From contig OMPY01000001.1 of the NCBI GenBank assembly GCA_900313105.1, positions 17,072-77,727 of the forward strand: a DNA stretch of 60,656 bases. Direction: 5' to 3'. Positions 17,152-24,969 of this stretch are shown in pieces (positions within the stretch are counted from its first letter, which is position 1; every line of letters starts with the position of its first letter). The notes under the pieces were generated by a model. That model had not been told where the DNA came from and made no database searches. It saw only the letters and a program-made list of their open reading frames with translations. The DNA is from an uncultured Pseudomonadota bacterium (GTDB lineage: Bacteria; Pseudomonadota; Alphaproteobacteria; Rs-D84). Both the position numbers and the translations under genes were made by a program.

Positions 17152-18791
17152 TGCAAAATTTTGATGTCATTGTTATTGGTGGTGGACACGCCGGAACGGA
17201 AGCGGCCGCGGCCGCGGCGCGGCGTGGTGCAAGGACACTGTTGATTACAATGCGCGAATCTGATTTGGGTGCGATGTCTTGCAACCCATCGATTGGGGGC
17301 CCTGGCAAATCGCAAATGGTTGCGGAAATTGACGCACTTGGTGGTGTTATGCCACGCGCCGCAGATATGGCGGGAATTCATTTTCGAACCCTTAATGCGT
17401 CGCATGGCCCGGCGACACAGGCATTACGCGCCCAGATTGACCGTGAACTTTATCATAACGCGGTTATGAAAATTTTGCAGAATCAAAAAAATTTAACCGT
17501 GCAATTTGAAAAAGTTGAATCAATTGATTTAGAAAATAAAGTTATAAACGGCGTCTATGCGGCGAAATCCATCGTATTCACGACCGGGACTTTTTTGCAT
17601 GGTGTTGTCACAATGGGCGGCGAAAAAATTCCGTCCGGACGAATTATGGACAATGGCGAACACCAATCGCCCGATACGGTGATTTCCGGCGTATTGCGCG
17701 ATTTTGGGTTTGATATAATTCGACTTAAAACCGGAACGCCGGCACGAATTTATCGTGATTCTATTGATTTTTCGGTATGCGAAGAACAATTGCCGGACAC
17801 GCCACACGATTGGTTTTCCGATGGGTGCGATGTGGACAACAACACGGCGGTATGTTTTATCACGCACACGACACCGGAAACGCATGAAATAATTCGGCAA
17901 AATATAAAAAATGCACCGATGTATAACGGCGACATAACCGGTATCGGCCCGCGGTATTGCCCGTCAATCGAAGACAAAGTTATGCGTTTTCCCGACCACG
18001 AAACACATCATGTTTTCTTGGAACCCGAAGGGTTGCACAGTGATTTGATTTATCCGAACGGTATTTCAACAAGTTTTGGTGCCGATATCCAAGACCAATG
18101 GATTCGCACAATTCCGGGTTTGGAAAATGCACGCTTTGCACGATATGGATACGCGATTGAATACGATGCGATTGATGCGCGCGCAATAGATAAACATTTG
18201 ATGGCGCGGGGGACGGGCGGGCTTTTCTTTGCGGGGCAAATAAACGGCACATCCGGGTATGAAGAAGCCGCGGCCCAAGGTTTGGTTGCGGGTGCAAATG
18301 CCGCCGCGTTCGCGCGTGTCCTGCCAACATTGGATTTGGACCGAACAAATTCGATGATTGGCGTTATGATTGACGACATAACAACACTGGGGGTGGACGA
18401 ACCGTATCGTATGTTCACGTCGCGGGCGGAATATCGATTGAACCTGCGCGCGGATAATGCGATTGCGCGAATTGGGCAAATTGGGGTCAATTTGGGTTTA
18501 ATCGAATTGCCGGCTTTTTTGAACAAAATGAATAAAAAAGCCGGGAAAATTTCCGAAAATGATAAATTCTATGCCGGGTATATTATGCGAAACAACCGGG
18601 AAATAGAATCATATCGGCGCGACAAAGAAATAAAAATTCCGACCGATTTTGACTATGATAATATGCCGGGGCTGACCCGCGAACTTTGCGAAAAATTGAA
18701 ACGCGTTCGCCCGGCAAATATCGCAGAATTACAAAAAATCCCCGGTATGACCCCCGCCGGAATTATGGTGGTTCTTCGTAAACTAAAATAA
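17151..18791 (+). CDS. mnmG: tRNA uridine-5-carboxymethylaminomethyl modification enzyme MnmG
   Basis: 546-residue FAD enzyme that, with MnmE, makes cmnm5U at the tRNA wobble base. It shows the dinucleotide motif GGGHAGTEAAAAAARRG, the MSCNPSIGGPGK block, the second signature GTGGLFFAGQINGTSGYEEAAAQG, and a C-terminal ending similar to RPANIAELQKIPGMTPAGI. It is about 70 residues shorter than typical MnmG; the missing part falls in the helical region after RAEYRLNLR. TAATG overlap with fabG. It ends convergently over the nth stop (9-nt overlap). Confidence 0.95.
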   Translation: MQNFDVIVIGGGHAGTEAAAAAARRGARTLLITMRESDLGAMSCNPSIGGPGKSQMVAEIDALGGVMPRAADMAGIHFRTLNASHGPATQALRAQIDRELYHNAVMKILQNQKNLTVQFEKVESIDLENKVINGVYAAKSIVFTTGTFLHGVVTMGGEKIPSGRIMDNGEHQSPDTVISGVLRDFGFDIIRLKTGTPARIYRDSIDFSVCEEQLPDTPHDWFSDGCDVDNNTAVCFITHTTPETHEIIRQNIKNAPMYNGDITGIGPRYCPSIEDKVMRFPDHETHHVFLEPEGLHSDLIYPNGISTSFGADIQDQWIRTIPGLENARFARYGYAIEYDAIDARAIDKHLMARGTGGLFFAGQINGTSGYEEAAAQGLVAGANAAAFARVLPTLDLDRTNSMIGVMIDDITTLGVDEPYRMFTSRAEYRLNLRADNAIARIGQIGVNLGLIELPAFLNKMNKKAGKISENDKFYAGYIMRNNREIESYRRDKEIKIPTDFDYDNMPGLTRELCEKLKRVRPANIAELQKIPGMTPAGIMVVLRKLK

Positions 18792-19433
18792 TTTACAATC
18801 GCAGATTTTTGCAAGGGGACAGGTTGCACATTTCGGGCGCAGGGCGGTGCAGGTGTATCGCCCAAACAGTACCATCACATGATTGGTTATCGCGTGATAT
18901 TTTTTTGGAATTTTCTTTAATAATTCAACTTCAACCTTTTCCGGCGTGTTTGCGGAATCCGACACCCAACCATAACGGTGGCTTAGGCGGAAAACATGCG
19001 TATCAACCCCGATATTCGGCGCGCCCCACAAAACATTTGTGATAACATTTGCGGTCTTTTGCCCGATGCCCGGCAATTTTATAAGTTCCGCGCGGTCGTG
19101 ATATTTCTGTGGAAAAACAAAATTATCTTTGTTCGTTGGAATTTCTTTTAATCGTTCGGCCAATGCGATGATATTTTTTGCCTTGTTATTAAAAAATGAA
19201 ATAACCCGGATATGTTTTTTTAATCCGTCAATTCCCAATTCCAACATTTTTTGCGGTGTTGGGGCCACACGGAATAGGGCGGGTGTGACCTCGTTCACCT
19301 TTTTATCGGTCGCCTGGGCCGACAAAATTACGGCAACCGCAAATGTAAATTCGTTTACCGAATACAATTCCGAACGAACATCCATATTCAGATTTTTCGG
19401 AACAATTTCGAAAAAATCCCGCGGTGTTATCAT
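18783..19433 (-). CDS. nth: Endonuclease III
   Basis: 216-residue DNA glycosylase/AP lyase for oxidised pyrimidines. The helix-hairpin-helix reads LPGIGQKTANVI, the catalytic lysine lies in this hairpin and the catalytic aspartate in GVDTHVFRL. Four cysteines near the end (CTALRPKCATCPLAKIC) bind the 4Fe-4S cluster. The start at 19433 (MITPRDFFEI) lies 1 nt after the upstream gene. A longer form starting at 19508 would overlap it by 74 nt. It is the third gene of ileS-orphan-nth. Confidence 0.94.
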   Translation of the reverse strand: MITPRDFFEIVPKNLNMDVRSELYSVNEFTFAVAVILSAQATDKKVNEVTPALFRVAPTPQKMLELGIDGLKKHIRVISFFNNKAKNIIALAERLKEIPTNKDNFVFPQKYHDRAELIKLPGIGQKTANVITNVLWGAPNIGVDTHVFRLSHRYGWVSDSANTPEKVEVELLKKIPKKYHAITNHVMVLFGRYTCTALRPKCATCPLAKICDCKLF

Positions 19434-19434
19434 T

Positions 19435-19893
19435 TTATTCGGCGCAAATTTCCGCACATTTTTTATTACAATTTGTTTCGGTTGCATCCGGTTCAGACGA
19501 ATATTCATACACCATCTTCTTTTCGAATCTTTCGCCGCCTGTTTCGCACACGCATGTTATTTCATTTGTAGCGTGGTACCGGTCAACCGATTGCCCGTCG
19601 TCCAAATCGCGCGCCCAAATTTTTGATTTGAAACGCGAAGAACACCCGGTAAAATTGCCGTGTGCGATTTCTTTATCATCGTTTTTTTCTTCGGTCGCAT
19701 TATCATCAGATGGGACATCGATAAAGAAATCTTCCAAATCCACCCGTTCATTTGATTCGTCTGATTCGGAAAATTCCACTGGTTCGACATCATAAGAAAT
19801 TTCTATGTCAACCGGCATACGAAAACACAACCACATCGCACACAGAAACGTTATAACAACACAACCATAAAACAAAAATTTATTTTCTTTCAT
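19435..19893 (-). CDS. Membrane-anchored orphan, 152 residues
   Basis: Not recognised. One transmembrane segment or uncleaved signal anchor covers about residues 6-24 (FLFYGCVVITFLCAMWLCF). A strongly acidic low-complexity stretch (about 35-75, rich in Asp, Glu, Ser) follows. The C-terminal part has six cysteines (GCSSRF, CVCET, NCNKKCAEIC), suggesting a disulfide-bonded periplasmic domain. The gene sits 3 nt after ileS and 1 nt before nth, so it is co-expressed with them. Nothing indicates a link in function. Confidence 0.6.
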   Translation of the reverse strand: MKENKFLFYGCVVITFLCAMWLCFRMPVDIEISYDVEPVEFSESDESNERVDLEDFFIDVPSDDNATEEKNDDKEIAHGNFTGCSSRFKSKIWARDLDDGQSVDRYHATNEITCVCETGGERFEKKMVYEYSSEPDATETNCNKKCAEICAE

Positions 19894-19896
19894 TTT

Positions 19897-22800
19897 TTAA
19901 GCCTTTTGTATAGAGATTCCAAAGTTATACCCTTCGATTTCCGTAAAGTGTTCGGCCGAACCCGGCGACATTTCACGGACAAGCGCGTTCGACATTATCA
20001 TCTTTTTATGTTGTTCCAACGCGCCGGACAATGCCAAATCCGCCGTATAGGTAAGATTTATTCGGTCGGACACATCCAAACCCAACGCTTTGCGCGTGTC
20101 TTGGATAAAGCGTAACGCGTCGTTCGCCAAACCTTCGGCAATCAATTCGGAATTTAATTCAGCGTCCAAAATGACAACCGCGGTATTATCCGGCAACGGC
20201 ATACCCGTCACACCATCGCGGATATTCAAACGGTTTTCGAATTCATCCGCGTTCAGTGTATAATCGCCGACAACCAACTTATCGCCCGACAATTCGTAGT
20301 CACCCCGTTTAACGGCCGGTGCGATTTCGCGCAACGCACCGCCCAAACGCGCACCGATTTTCGGCGTGATTAAATATATGAAACTGTCCGCGACCTTTGC
20401 CGTGTTATCGACCCATTCAACAGATTTCACATTTAATTCATCACGGATGATATTCGTGTATTCTGTCATAGGTGTGCCGCCAGCAACCGTCAATTTGTTC
20501 AGTGGCAAACGATTACGCAATTTGTACTGTTCACGCAATTGCTTTCCAACAGACACGATTTCTTGGACACGGCGCATATCGGCGACGATTTTCATATCAA
20601 CCGCGTTTGCCACCGGCCAATCGGTCAAATGCACCGATTCCGCACCAGTTAAATTTTTATAGATGTATTCGGACACAAACGGCGCAAGTGGTGCCAAACA
20701 GCGGCATACGGTACAAAGCACCGTATAGAGCGTATTAAACGCGGTTGTATCTTCGTCCCAAAAACGCGTGCGCGAACGACGGATATACCAGTTGTTTAGG
20801 ATATCCAAGAATCGCACAAATTCTTTGACCGCCGTGTCCGGTTTATATTCATTTAGTGCATTGCCAACCGTATCAACCAAAACGCCTGTTTCTGACAAAA
20901 TATATTTATCCAAAACATTTCGTGCATTTGTCCCCGATACATCGTGTGCCGTTATGTTTCCGGCATTCGCATATAATGTAAAGAAATGATATGCGTTCCA
21001 AAGCGGGGTTAAAATCGTCTTTATCGGTTCGGCAAAAACCTTGCCTTCTTTATCAACAGGCACGGGTTCGGCCTTCATAAAATTACTGCCTAAAATATAA
21101 AGTCTAACCGCATCCGCACCATATGTTTCAAGTTGTTCCGATGGGTCAACAAAGTTATGAAGCGATTTTGAAAACTTTCTTTTGTTTTCATCAACAACCA
21201 TACCATTTGCCGAAACAACACGGAACGCCGGTTTATCAAACAGCGCGACCGCTATTACCATTAGAGAATAAAACCATCCACGTGTTTGGTCTTGACCTTC
21301 GATGATATAATCCGCCGGGAAAGTTTTTTCAAATGTATCTTTGTTTTCAAACGGATAGTGCAGGGCCGCAAACGGCATTGAACCCGATTCAAACCAACAA
21401 TCCAAAACATCGGGTATGCGTTTCCAACCGTCACGCGTTAGTGCATCCAATGTCGGACGATGTAAATCGTCAATCTTTACACCAAAGAATTCTTCGAGTT
21501 CCGCAATTGAACCAAAGATTTTATATTCACCGTCGCGTTCCCAGATTGGTAATGGCACCCCCCAGAAACGGTTGCGCGAAATTCCCCACGGGCGCACATT
21601 TTCAATCCAGGACAAGAACCGATTGCCCGCTGATGTCCATGTTGTATTGTTTTTGGTTATTTCAACCAAACGGTCGCGAATTTTCGGAACATCGATATAC
21701 CAAGCATCGGTCGCACGATAGATAAGTTTTTCCTTGCTGCGTGGGCCAAATGGATAACTGTGTTTATGTTGGTCTTTTTTTACCAAGATTCCATTTGCCC
21801 GCAACCAATCAATAATCTTTGGATTGGCAACAAATATGTTTTCGCCCGCCCATTCGGTGACCGTGTTATCAAAGTTGCCGTAATCGTCAACATTTAATAT
21901 AACCGGGAATTGCGGGTCTATGGCTTTTGCGACAATATAGTCGTCTTCACCGTACGCCGGCGCAATATGCACGATACCTGTTCCGTCACTGTCCGACACG
22001 TAATCGCCGGAAATCACCGTATACAGCCCGTGACCATCCTTTGCCAAATCGGTATAATATGGGAAAATCGGTTTATAATGCAAACCGACCAAGTCGGCCC
22101 CCATAACCGTCCCCAGGTTTTCGGAGTTTGCAAAAATCTTGTCATATGCCGAAAGCCGCGATTCCGCCAAGACATAGACATGGCCGTCATCGTGACGCAT
22201 GCGAACATATTTCATATTATTATTTACCGCCAACGCCGAATTCGCCGGCAGTGTCCACGGTGTTGTTGTCCACGCAATCGCACGGTCGCCATTTGATAGT
22301 TCAAACCAAACCGTCACGGTATCATCAACGATGTCTTGATATTCGCTTGACGCTTCGGAATTAGAAAGCACCGTTCCCAATTTCCAATCAAACGGGTTCA
22401 CTTTGAAATCTTTATAGAGCAACCCACGTTCATACATTTGTTTTAATGCCCAAATCACAGATTCCATATAGTTTTTATCCATTGTGCGATAACCATATTC
22501 ATCGCCACCATCAACCCAACGACCAACGCGTTCAATGAAACGCAACCATTCGTTGGTATATGTTGTCACATCGGAACGGCATAAATCACAGAAATGCGCC
22601 ATGCCGTCAGAACCAACAATATCCTTGGCGGTGCGGCCTTGTTTTTTTTCAACAGATGCCTCCGCCGGCAGGCCATGACAATCCCACCCAAGAACCCGGT
22701 CAACATACCGACCGTGCATAGTTTGAAAGCGCGCAACCATATCTTTGACCGCCGACACACCAAGGTGCCCCCAATGTGGCAATCCATTTCCAAACGGTGG

Positions 22801-22941
22801 CCCATCGTAAAATGTGAATGGATGCCCAAGTTTCGTTTTATTCAAACTTTTGTGGAAAGTATCGTCCCCGCGCCAAAACTCTATTATTTCATGTTCCAAT
22901 TTCGGAAAATCGGCCTTTGGTTCGGTCTTTGGATATGCCAT
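19897..22941 (-). CDS. ileS: Isoleucyl-tRNA synthetase, eukaryote-like type
   Basis: 1014-residue class I synthetase. The HIGH motif is HWGH at residues 56-59 within PPFGNGLPHWGHL, and the KMSKS motif is KFSKS near residue 590. The sequence near HIGH (VDRVLGWDCHGLPAEASVEKK), the lack of a C-terminal zinc finger and a long C-terminal extension are features of the eukaryote-like IleRS group, sometimes called IleS2, which Rickettsia also carries. That group is often insensitive to mupirocin; for this protein resistance is only an inference. The leader carries a probable Ile-responsive attenuator (22970-23052). Ribosome site TGGAG. Confidence 0.95.
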   Translation of the reverse strand: MAYPKTEPKADFPKLEHEIIEFWRGDDTFHKSLNKTKLGHPFTFYDGPPFGNGLPHWGHLGVSAVKDMVARFQTMHGRYVDRVLGWDCHGLPAEASVEKKQGRTAKDIVGSDGMAHFCDLCRSDVTTYTNEWLRFIERVGRWVDGGDEYGYRTMDKNYMESVIWALKQMYERGLLYKDFKVNPFDWKLGTVLSNSEASSEYQDIVDDTVTVWFELSNGDRAIAWTTTPWTLPANSALAVNNNMKYVRMRHDDGHVYVLAESRLSAYDKIFANSENLGTVMGADLVGLHYKPIFPYYTDLAKDGHGLYTVISGDYVSDSDGTGIVHIAPAYGEDDYIVAKAIDPQFPVILNVDDYGNFDNTVTEWAGENIFVANPKIIDWLRANGILVKKDQHKHSYPFGPRSKEKLIYRATDAWYIDVPKIRDRLVEITKNNTTWTSAGNRFLSWIENVRPWGISRNRFWGVPLPIWERDGEYKIFGSIAELEEFFGVKIDDLHRPTLDALTRDGWKRIPDVLDCWFESGSMPFAALHYPFENKDTFEKTFPADYIIEGQDQTRGWFYSLMVIAVALFDKPAFRVVSANGMVVDENKRKFSKSLHNFVDPSEQLETYGADAVRLYILGSNFMKAEPVPVDKEGKVFAEPIKTILTPLWNAYHFFTLYANAGNITAHDVSGTNARNVLDKYILSETGVLVDTVGNALNEYKPDTAVKEFVRFLDILNNWYIRRSRTRFWDEDTTAFNTLYTVLCTVCRCLAPLAPFVSEYIYKNLTGAESVHLTDWPVANAVDMKIVADMRRVQEIVSVGKQLREQYKLRNRLPLNKLTVAGGTPMTEYTNIIRDELNVKSVEWVDNTAKVADSFIYLITPKIGARLGGALREIAPAVKRGDYELSGDKLVVGDYTLNADEFENRLNIRDGVTGMPLPDNTAVVILDAELNSELIAEGLANDALRFIQDTRKALGLDVSDRINLTYTADLALSGALEQHKKMIMSNALVREMSPGSAEHFTEIEGYNFGISIQKA

Positions 22942-22969
22942 TTTTTACTCCATTATTTGCAATTATCAT

Positions 22970-22993
22970 AAAAAACGGGCGCATTTGCGCCCG
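22970..22993 (-). terminator. Attenuator terminator in the ileS leader
   Basis: On the minus strand CGGGCGC, loop AAAT, GCGCCCG, then six T. It is a perfect 7-bp stem 28 nt before the ileS ATG. No minus-strand protein gene lies immediately upstream, so it can only regulate ileS or end the short leader transcript. Confidence 0.85.
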
Positions 22994-23016
22994 GGCCATC
23001 GCCAAAGCGCAAGGCC
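22985..23016 (-). promoter_or_regulatory. Antiterminator and pause-hairpin segment of the ileS leader
   Basis: Two competing folds. TTGCGCTT (23012-23005) can pair with GGGCGCAA (22992-22985), which removes the 5' arm of the terminator; GGC/GCC can stack inside its loop. Alternatively GGCCTTGC (23016-23009) pairs with GCGA-T-GGCC (23002-22994), leaving the terminator free. The TTGCGC segment begins 8 nt after the leader stop codon, close enough to be masked by a ribosome that has reached the stop. Confidence 0.7.
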
Positions 23017-23019
23017 AGA

Positions 23020-23052
23020 TTATCTTATAATAATGATTGTTTTTTTGTTCAT
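23020..23052 (-). CDS. ileS leader peptide MNKKTIIIIR
   Basis: Ten codons and TAA: Met Asn Lys Lys Thr Ile Ile Ile Ile Arg. The four Ile codons are consecutive (ATC ATT ATT ATA) and include ATA, usually read by a rare tRNA. The ORF lies about 80 nt before ileS, followed by competing hairpins and a terminator. This is the layout of ribosome-mediated attenuators such as those of his, ilv and pheST operons. A -10-like TATAAT at 23073-23068 would start the mRNA about 9 nt upstream of the ATG; no strong ribosome site is visible. Confidence 0.75.
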   Translation of the reverse strand: MNKKTIIIIR

Positions 23053-23098
23053 CACGCGCAGTAGTTTATTATACAAAATACAATATTTCAAGTATTTT

Positions 23099-23126
23099 TT
23101 GACAAACCGTATATTTAATATAAAAT
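23099..23126 (+). promoter_or_regulatory. Promoter of the 202-residue orphan
   Basis: Perfect TTGACA at 23099-23104, 16-nt spacer, TAAAAT at 23121-23126. It is back to back with the minus-strand ileS leader promoter. AAAAAGGA lies before the ATG at 23147. Confidence 0.7.
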
Positions 23127-23146
23127 CAACAAAAAAGGATTTAAGC

Positions 23147-23755
23147 ATGAAAGATGAAAAAATTGAAAGTGTCGCATATTTTGCGGGTCGAATGTTGAAA
23201 CCATTTGTTATGCTGTGGTTACCATTCGCCGTATCAAAACAGATTCGGCGCGATATCATGGACCCAAATAAAATAAATGAACCACTTCGGCTTGGGACAA
23301 AAATAAGAAAATATACCAAAAGCTTTATGGAATGCAAGGTGCACGCGTTGCCCGATTATTTTTTTAATCGGGCCTGGACATACAACGAATGGCGCAAACA
23401 AGAATATGATAACAAAACGACAGTTTCTTATAACGCACAACCGGAAATAGATAAAAAACAAATTGGCGACATTGTTGCAAAGTTAGGGTTTACCCCTGTG
23501 CTTACCGTTTCTTATTTTGAAAAAACAAAACATCAACCGCTGGCGCCGGCATCGTGTGAATTTGGTGACTATGTTATTCAATTTTCATCGGCCGGAACCG
23601 AATGGTGTGGCGGTATGCGCGGGAATGGATATATTTCAAAAAAAATGCCGGACGGAACACGGAAACCAATTTGCACAATTTCACCAAACCTTTCGGATTA
23701 TTTGGCGGAAATTGCACATGGACAGTATGAATTGATGAAAACGAAAACCAGGTAA
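23147..23755 (+). CDS. Orphan protein, 202 residues
   Basis: Not recognised. The start at 23147 was chosen for AAAGGA 7 nt upstream and the promoter at 23099-23126; the frame is open further upstream without support. The N-terminal third has a hydrophobic stretch MLKPFVMLWLPFAVSKQIRR that may be membrane-associated. The rest is mixed alpha/beta with CEFGDYVIQFSSAGTEWCGGMRGNGYI in the middle. The last codons plus the stop (ATTGATGAAAAC...GGTAATTAA) recur imperfectly at 23937-23965, about 200 nt downstream. Confidence 0.65.
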   Translation: MKDEKIESVAYFAGRMLKPFVMLWLPFAVSKQIRRDIMDPNKINEPLRLGTKIRKYTKSFMECKVHALPDYFFNRAWTYNEWRKQEYDNKTTVSYNAQPEIDKKQIGDIVAKLGFTPVLTVSYFEKTKHQPLAPASCEFGDYVIQFSSAGTEWCGGMRGNGYISKKMPDGTRKPICTISPNLSDYLAEIAHGQYELMKTKTR

Positions 23756-23759
23756 TTAA
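23731..23759 (+). repeat. Gene-tail duplication, copy 1
   Basis: 29 bp at the 3' end of the 202-residue orphan. It matches 23937-23965 at 25 of 29 positions, including the stop codon region GGTAATTAA. Confidence 0.75.
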
Positions 23760-23801
23760 ATTACCGTTCGCCTACGCTTGCACTCGTTCTAACATACAAA
23801 T

Positions 23802-23834
23802 TTTTAATCGCGCACTTTATTGTGCGCGATAACA
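23802..23834 (+). repeat. 33-bp hairpin repeat, copy 1
   Basis: Stem ATCGCGCAC/GTGCGCGAT with TTTATT loop. It is identical over 33 bp to 24067-24099. Confidence 0.9.
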
Positions 23835-23839
23835 GATAA

Positions 23840-23933
23840 TATCTGGAATTTCTGTCCGTCTTCGTGCGTTTCACGCACTCCGCCGTGACACTCAATTTTC
23901 TTAACTAAAAATCCCGCAAAATGCGAGATTTTT
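23840..23933 (+). repeat. Palindromic repeat and terminator in the 23.8-24.0 kb gap
   Basis: 23861-23892 reads CCGTCTTCGTGCG...CGCACTCCGCCGTGAC, a variant of the module in the 93-bp repeats. 23907-23933 is a terminator-like hairpin, AAAAATC-C-CGC/GCG-A-GATTTTT. No gene is visible in 23756-24107. Confidence 0.6.
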
Positions 23934-23936
23934 ACT

Positions 23937-23965
23937 ATTGATGAAAACAAAACTTAGGTAATTAA
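23937..23965 (+). repeat. Gene-tail duplication, copy 2
   Basis: Second copy of the tail of the 202-residue orphan. It is followed by GCGCGATAACAATTT, which is shared with the start of the downstream hairpin repeat flank. Confidence 0.75.
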
Positions 23966-24066
23966 TGTTTTGCGCGCGATAACAATTTGCTACAGCCCGC
24001 CTTCGCCGATAAGTGTGAAGTTTTTTTCTTTGGTTGCGACCAATGCTACGGCGAGGCACTCAAAAA

Positions 24067-24099
24067 TTTTAATCGCGCACTTTATTGTGCGCGATAACA
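24067..24099. repeat. 33-bp hairpin repeat, copy 2
   Basis: Identical to 23802-23834. On the minus strand it lies 9 nt after the CCA end of tRNA-Thr and is followed by TTAAAATTTTT, so it probably also terminates that tRNA. Confidence 0.85.
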
Positions 24100-24107
24100 A
24101 TTTTTGG

Positions 24108-24183
24108 TGGTGCCGGTGATAAGACTCGAACTTACGACCCCCTCATTACGAATGAGATGCTCTACCAACTGAGCTACACCGGC
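24108..24183 (-). tRNA. tRNA-Thr (CGT)
   Basis: On the minus strand GCCGGTG pairs with CACCGGC, and CCA is encoded. The D arm is GCTCAGTTGGTAGAGC. The anticodon stem TCTCA/TGAGG encloses TTCGTAA, giving CGT for Thr (ACG codons). The T loop is GTTCGAGTC. Confidence 0.95.
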
Positions 24184-24239
24184 GTTCCGTGACACATACT
24201 TTACATGACAATATTTTGATTTTCAAGTGTTTTCCGTGT

Positions 24240-24704
24240 TTATTTTTCTTTCCCATGTTGGGTTTTATACATTTTAACCGTCAATTCACCAAAATTTATA
24301 GTTGTGATCGGATTTGGTAAATTCCCATTAAACGGATTTTTATACCGTTCATTCGGTTCAATCGGGGTTTTCGTCGTACTAATTATAATCGTATCAATCA
24401 CGGACAAATTATAGGCCGACTTCAAGAATTCTGGGCCACCAATTAAACATGCATTTGGATATACGATGTTCAACGCTGGCAATGATTTGCTGCCAACTCT
24501 TTCTGCCACAATAAATTCTCGTGCGGGGTCAGATAACATCTTTTGTGGCAATAGAGTATAAGTATGTTTTGAACATATACACACATTATTGAAGGTTGTA
24601 AGCAGTTGGAATATCTGTTTATCCAGCACCGGTGTCCACGACATATTATCGTTTGGACCTTTTGCCATATACCCATTTTTGGATTCGACCAAGATTGCTA
24701 TCAT
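24240..24704 (-). CDS. Dihydrofolate reductase-like protein
   Basis: 154 residues, with DHFR-family layout: MIAILVESKNGYMAKG at the start, SWTPVLDKQIFQLLT at the place of the substrate helix, and LIGGPEFLKSAYNLSVIDTIIIS at the place of the conserved GG and following helix of DHFR. Several hallmarks are weak: the usual MPWHxxxD is SWTPVLD, and the NADPH-binding GRxTxES is CSKHTYTLL. It may be a divergent dihydrofolate reductase or a relative with another role. AAAGGGGG precedes the ATG. Single-gene unit, low GC relative to pheT. Confidence 0.6.
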   Translation of the reverse strand: MIAILVESKNGYMAKGPNDNMSWTPVLDKQIFQLLTTFNNVCICSKHTYTLLPQKMLSDPAREFIVAERVGSKSLPALNIVYPNACLIGGPEFLKSAYNLSVIDTIIISTTKTPIEPNERYKNPFNGNLPNPITTINFGELTVKMYKTQHGKEK

Positions 24705-24800
24705 GTTTCCCCCTTTGTTTGGTGTTAGTATAACCGGTTTCTAATTTTTTTAAACAATTTTTTGTGGGTATGTTTCCCGGCTTTTTTGCAATTTTTTTAT

Positions 24801-24821
24801 AAAAAAGCCGGCGATGCCGGC
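24801..24821 (-). terminator. Terminator downstream of pheT
   Basis: GCCGGC/GCCGGC with a 3-nt loop, followed on the minus strand by six T and more T-rich sequence. It lies about 150 nt after the pheT stop, after two other palindromes. Confidence 0.7.
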
Positions 24822-24855
24822 CTAAATGACAAAAATGTTTAAAAATGCCGGCCTT

Positions 24856-24968
24856 GCGATGATTCCATGAATCATCGCGCCACTACCCCGTCCGCTTCGC
24901 GTCCATCCCTTCGCCAGGAAATCACCCAAAAAATGCTGTGCATTTTTTGGGGCCCGATGCGAAGGGGA
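24856..24968. repeat. Nested palindromes after pheT
   Basis: Three perfect or near-perfect inverted repeats: GCGATGATTC-CAT-GAATCATCGC (24856-24878), ATCCCTTCGC...GCGAAGGGGAT (about 24905-24968) and, nested inside it, CCCAAAAAATGC-TGT-GCATTTTTTGGG (24925-24951). No protein gene. These could stabilise the pheT mRNA end or be a mobile palindromic element. Confidence 0.7.
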
Positions 24969-24969
24969 T

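Noticed and set aside
17151-18791. Truncated or frameshifted mnmG because it is about 70 residues short
   Set aside because: All conserved motifs including the C-terminal end are present in one frame; the shortage is an internal deletion in a variable helical region.
22814-23146. N-terminal extension of the 202-residue orphan into ileS
   Set aside because: The extension is antisense to the ileS 5' end and its leader, has no ribosome site, and a strong promoter plus AAAGGA support the start at 23147.
23756-24107. CRISPR-like array
   Set aside because: The 33-bp repeat occurs only twice at unequal spacing, and there are no cas genes or regular spacers.
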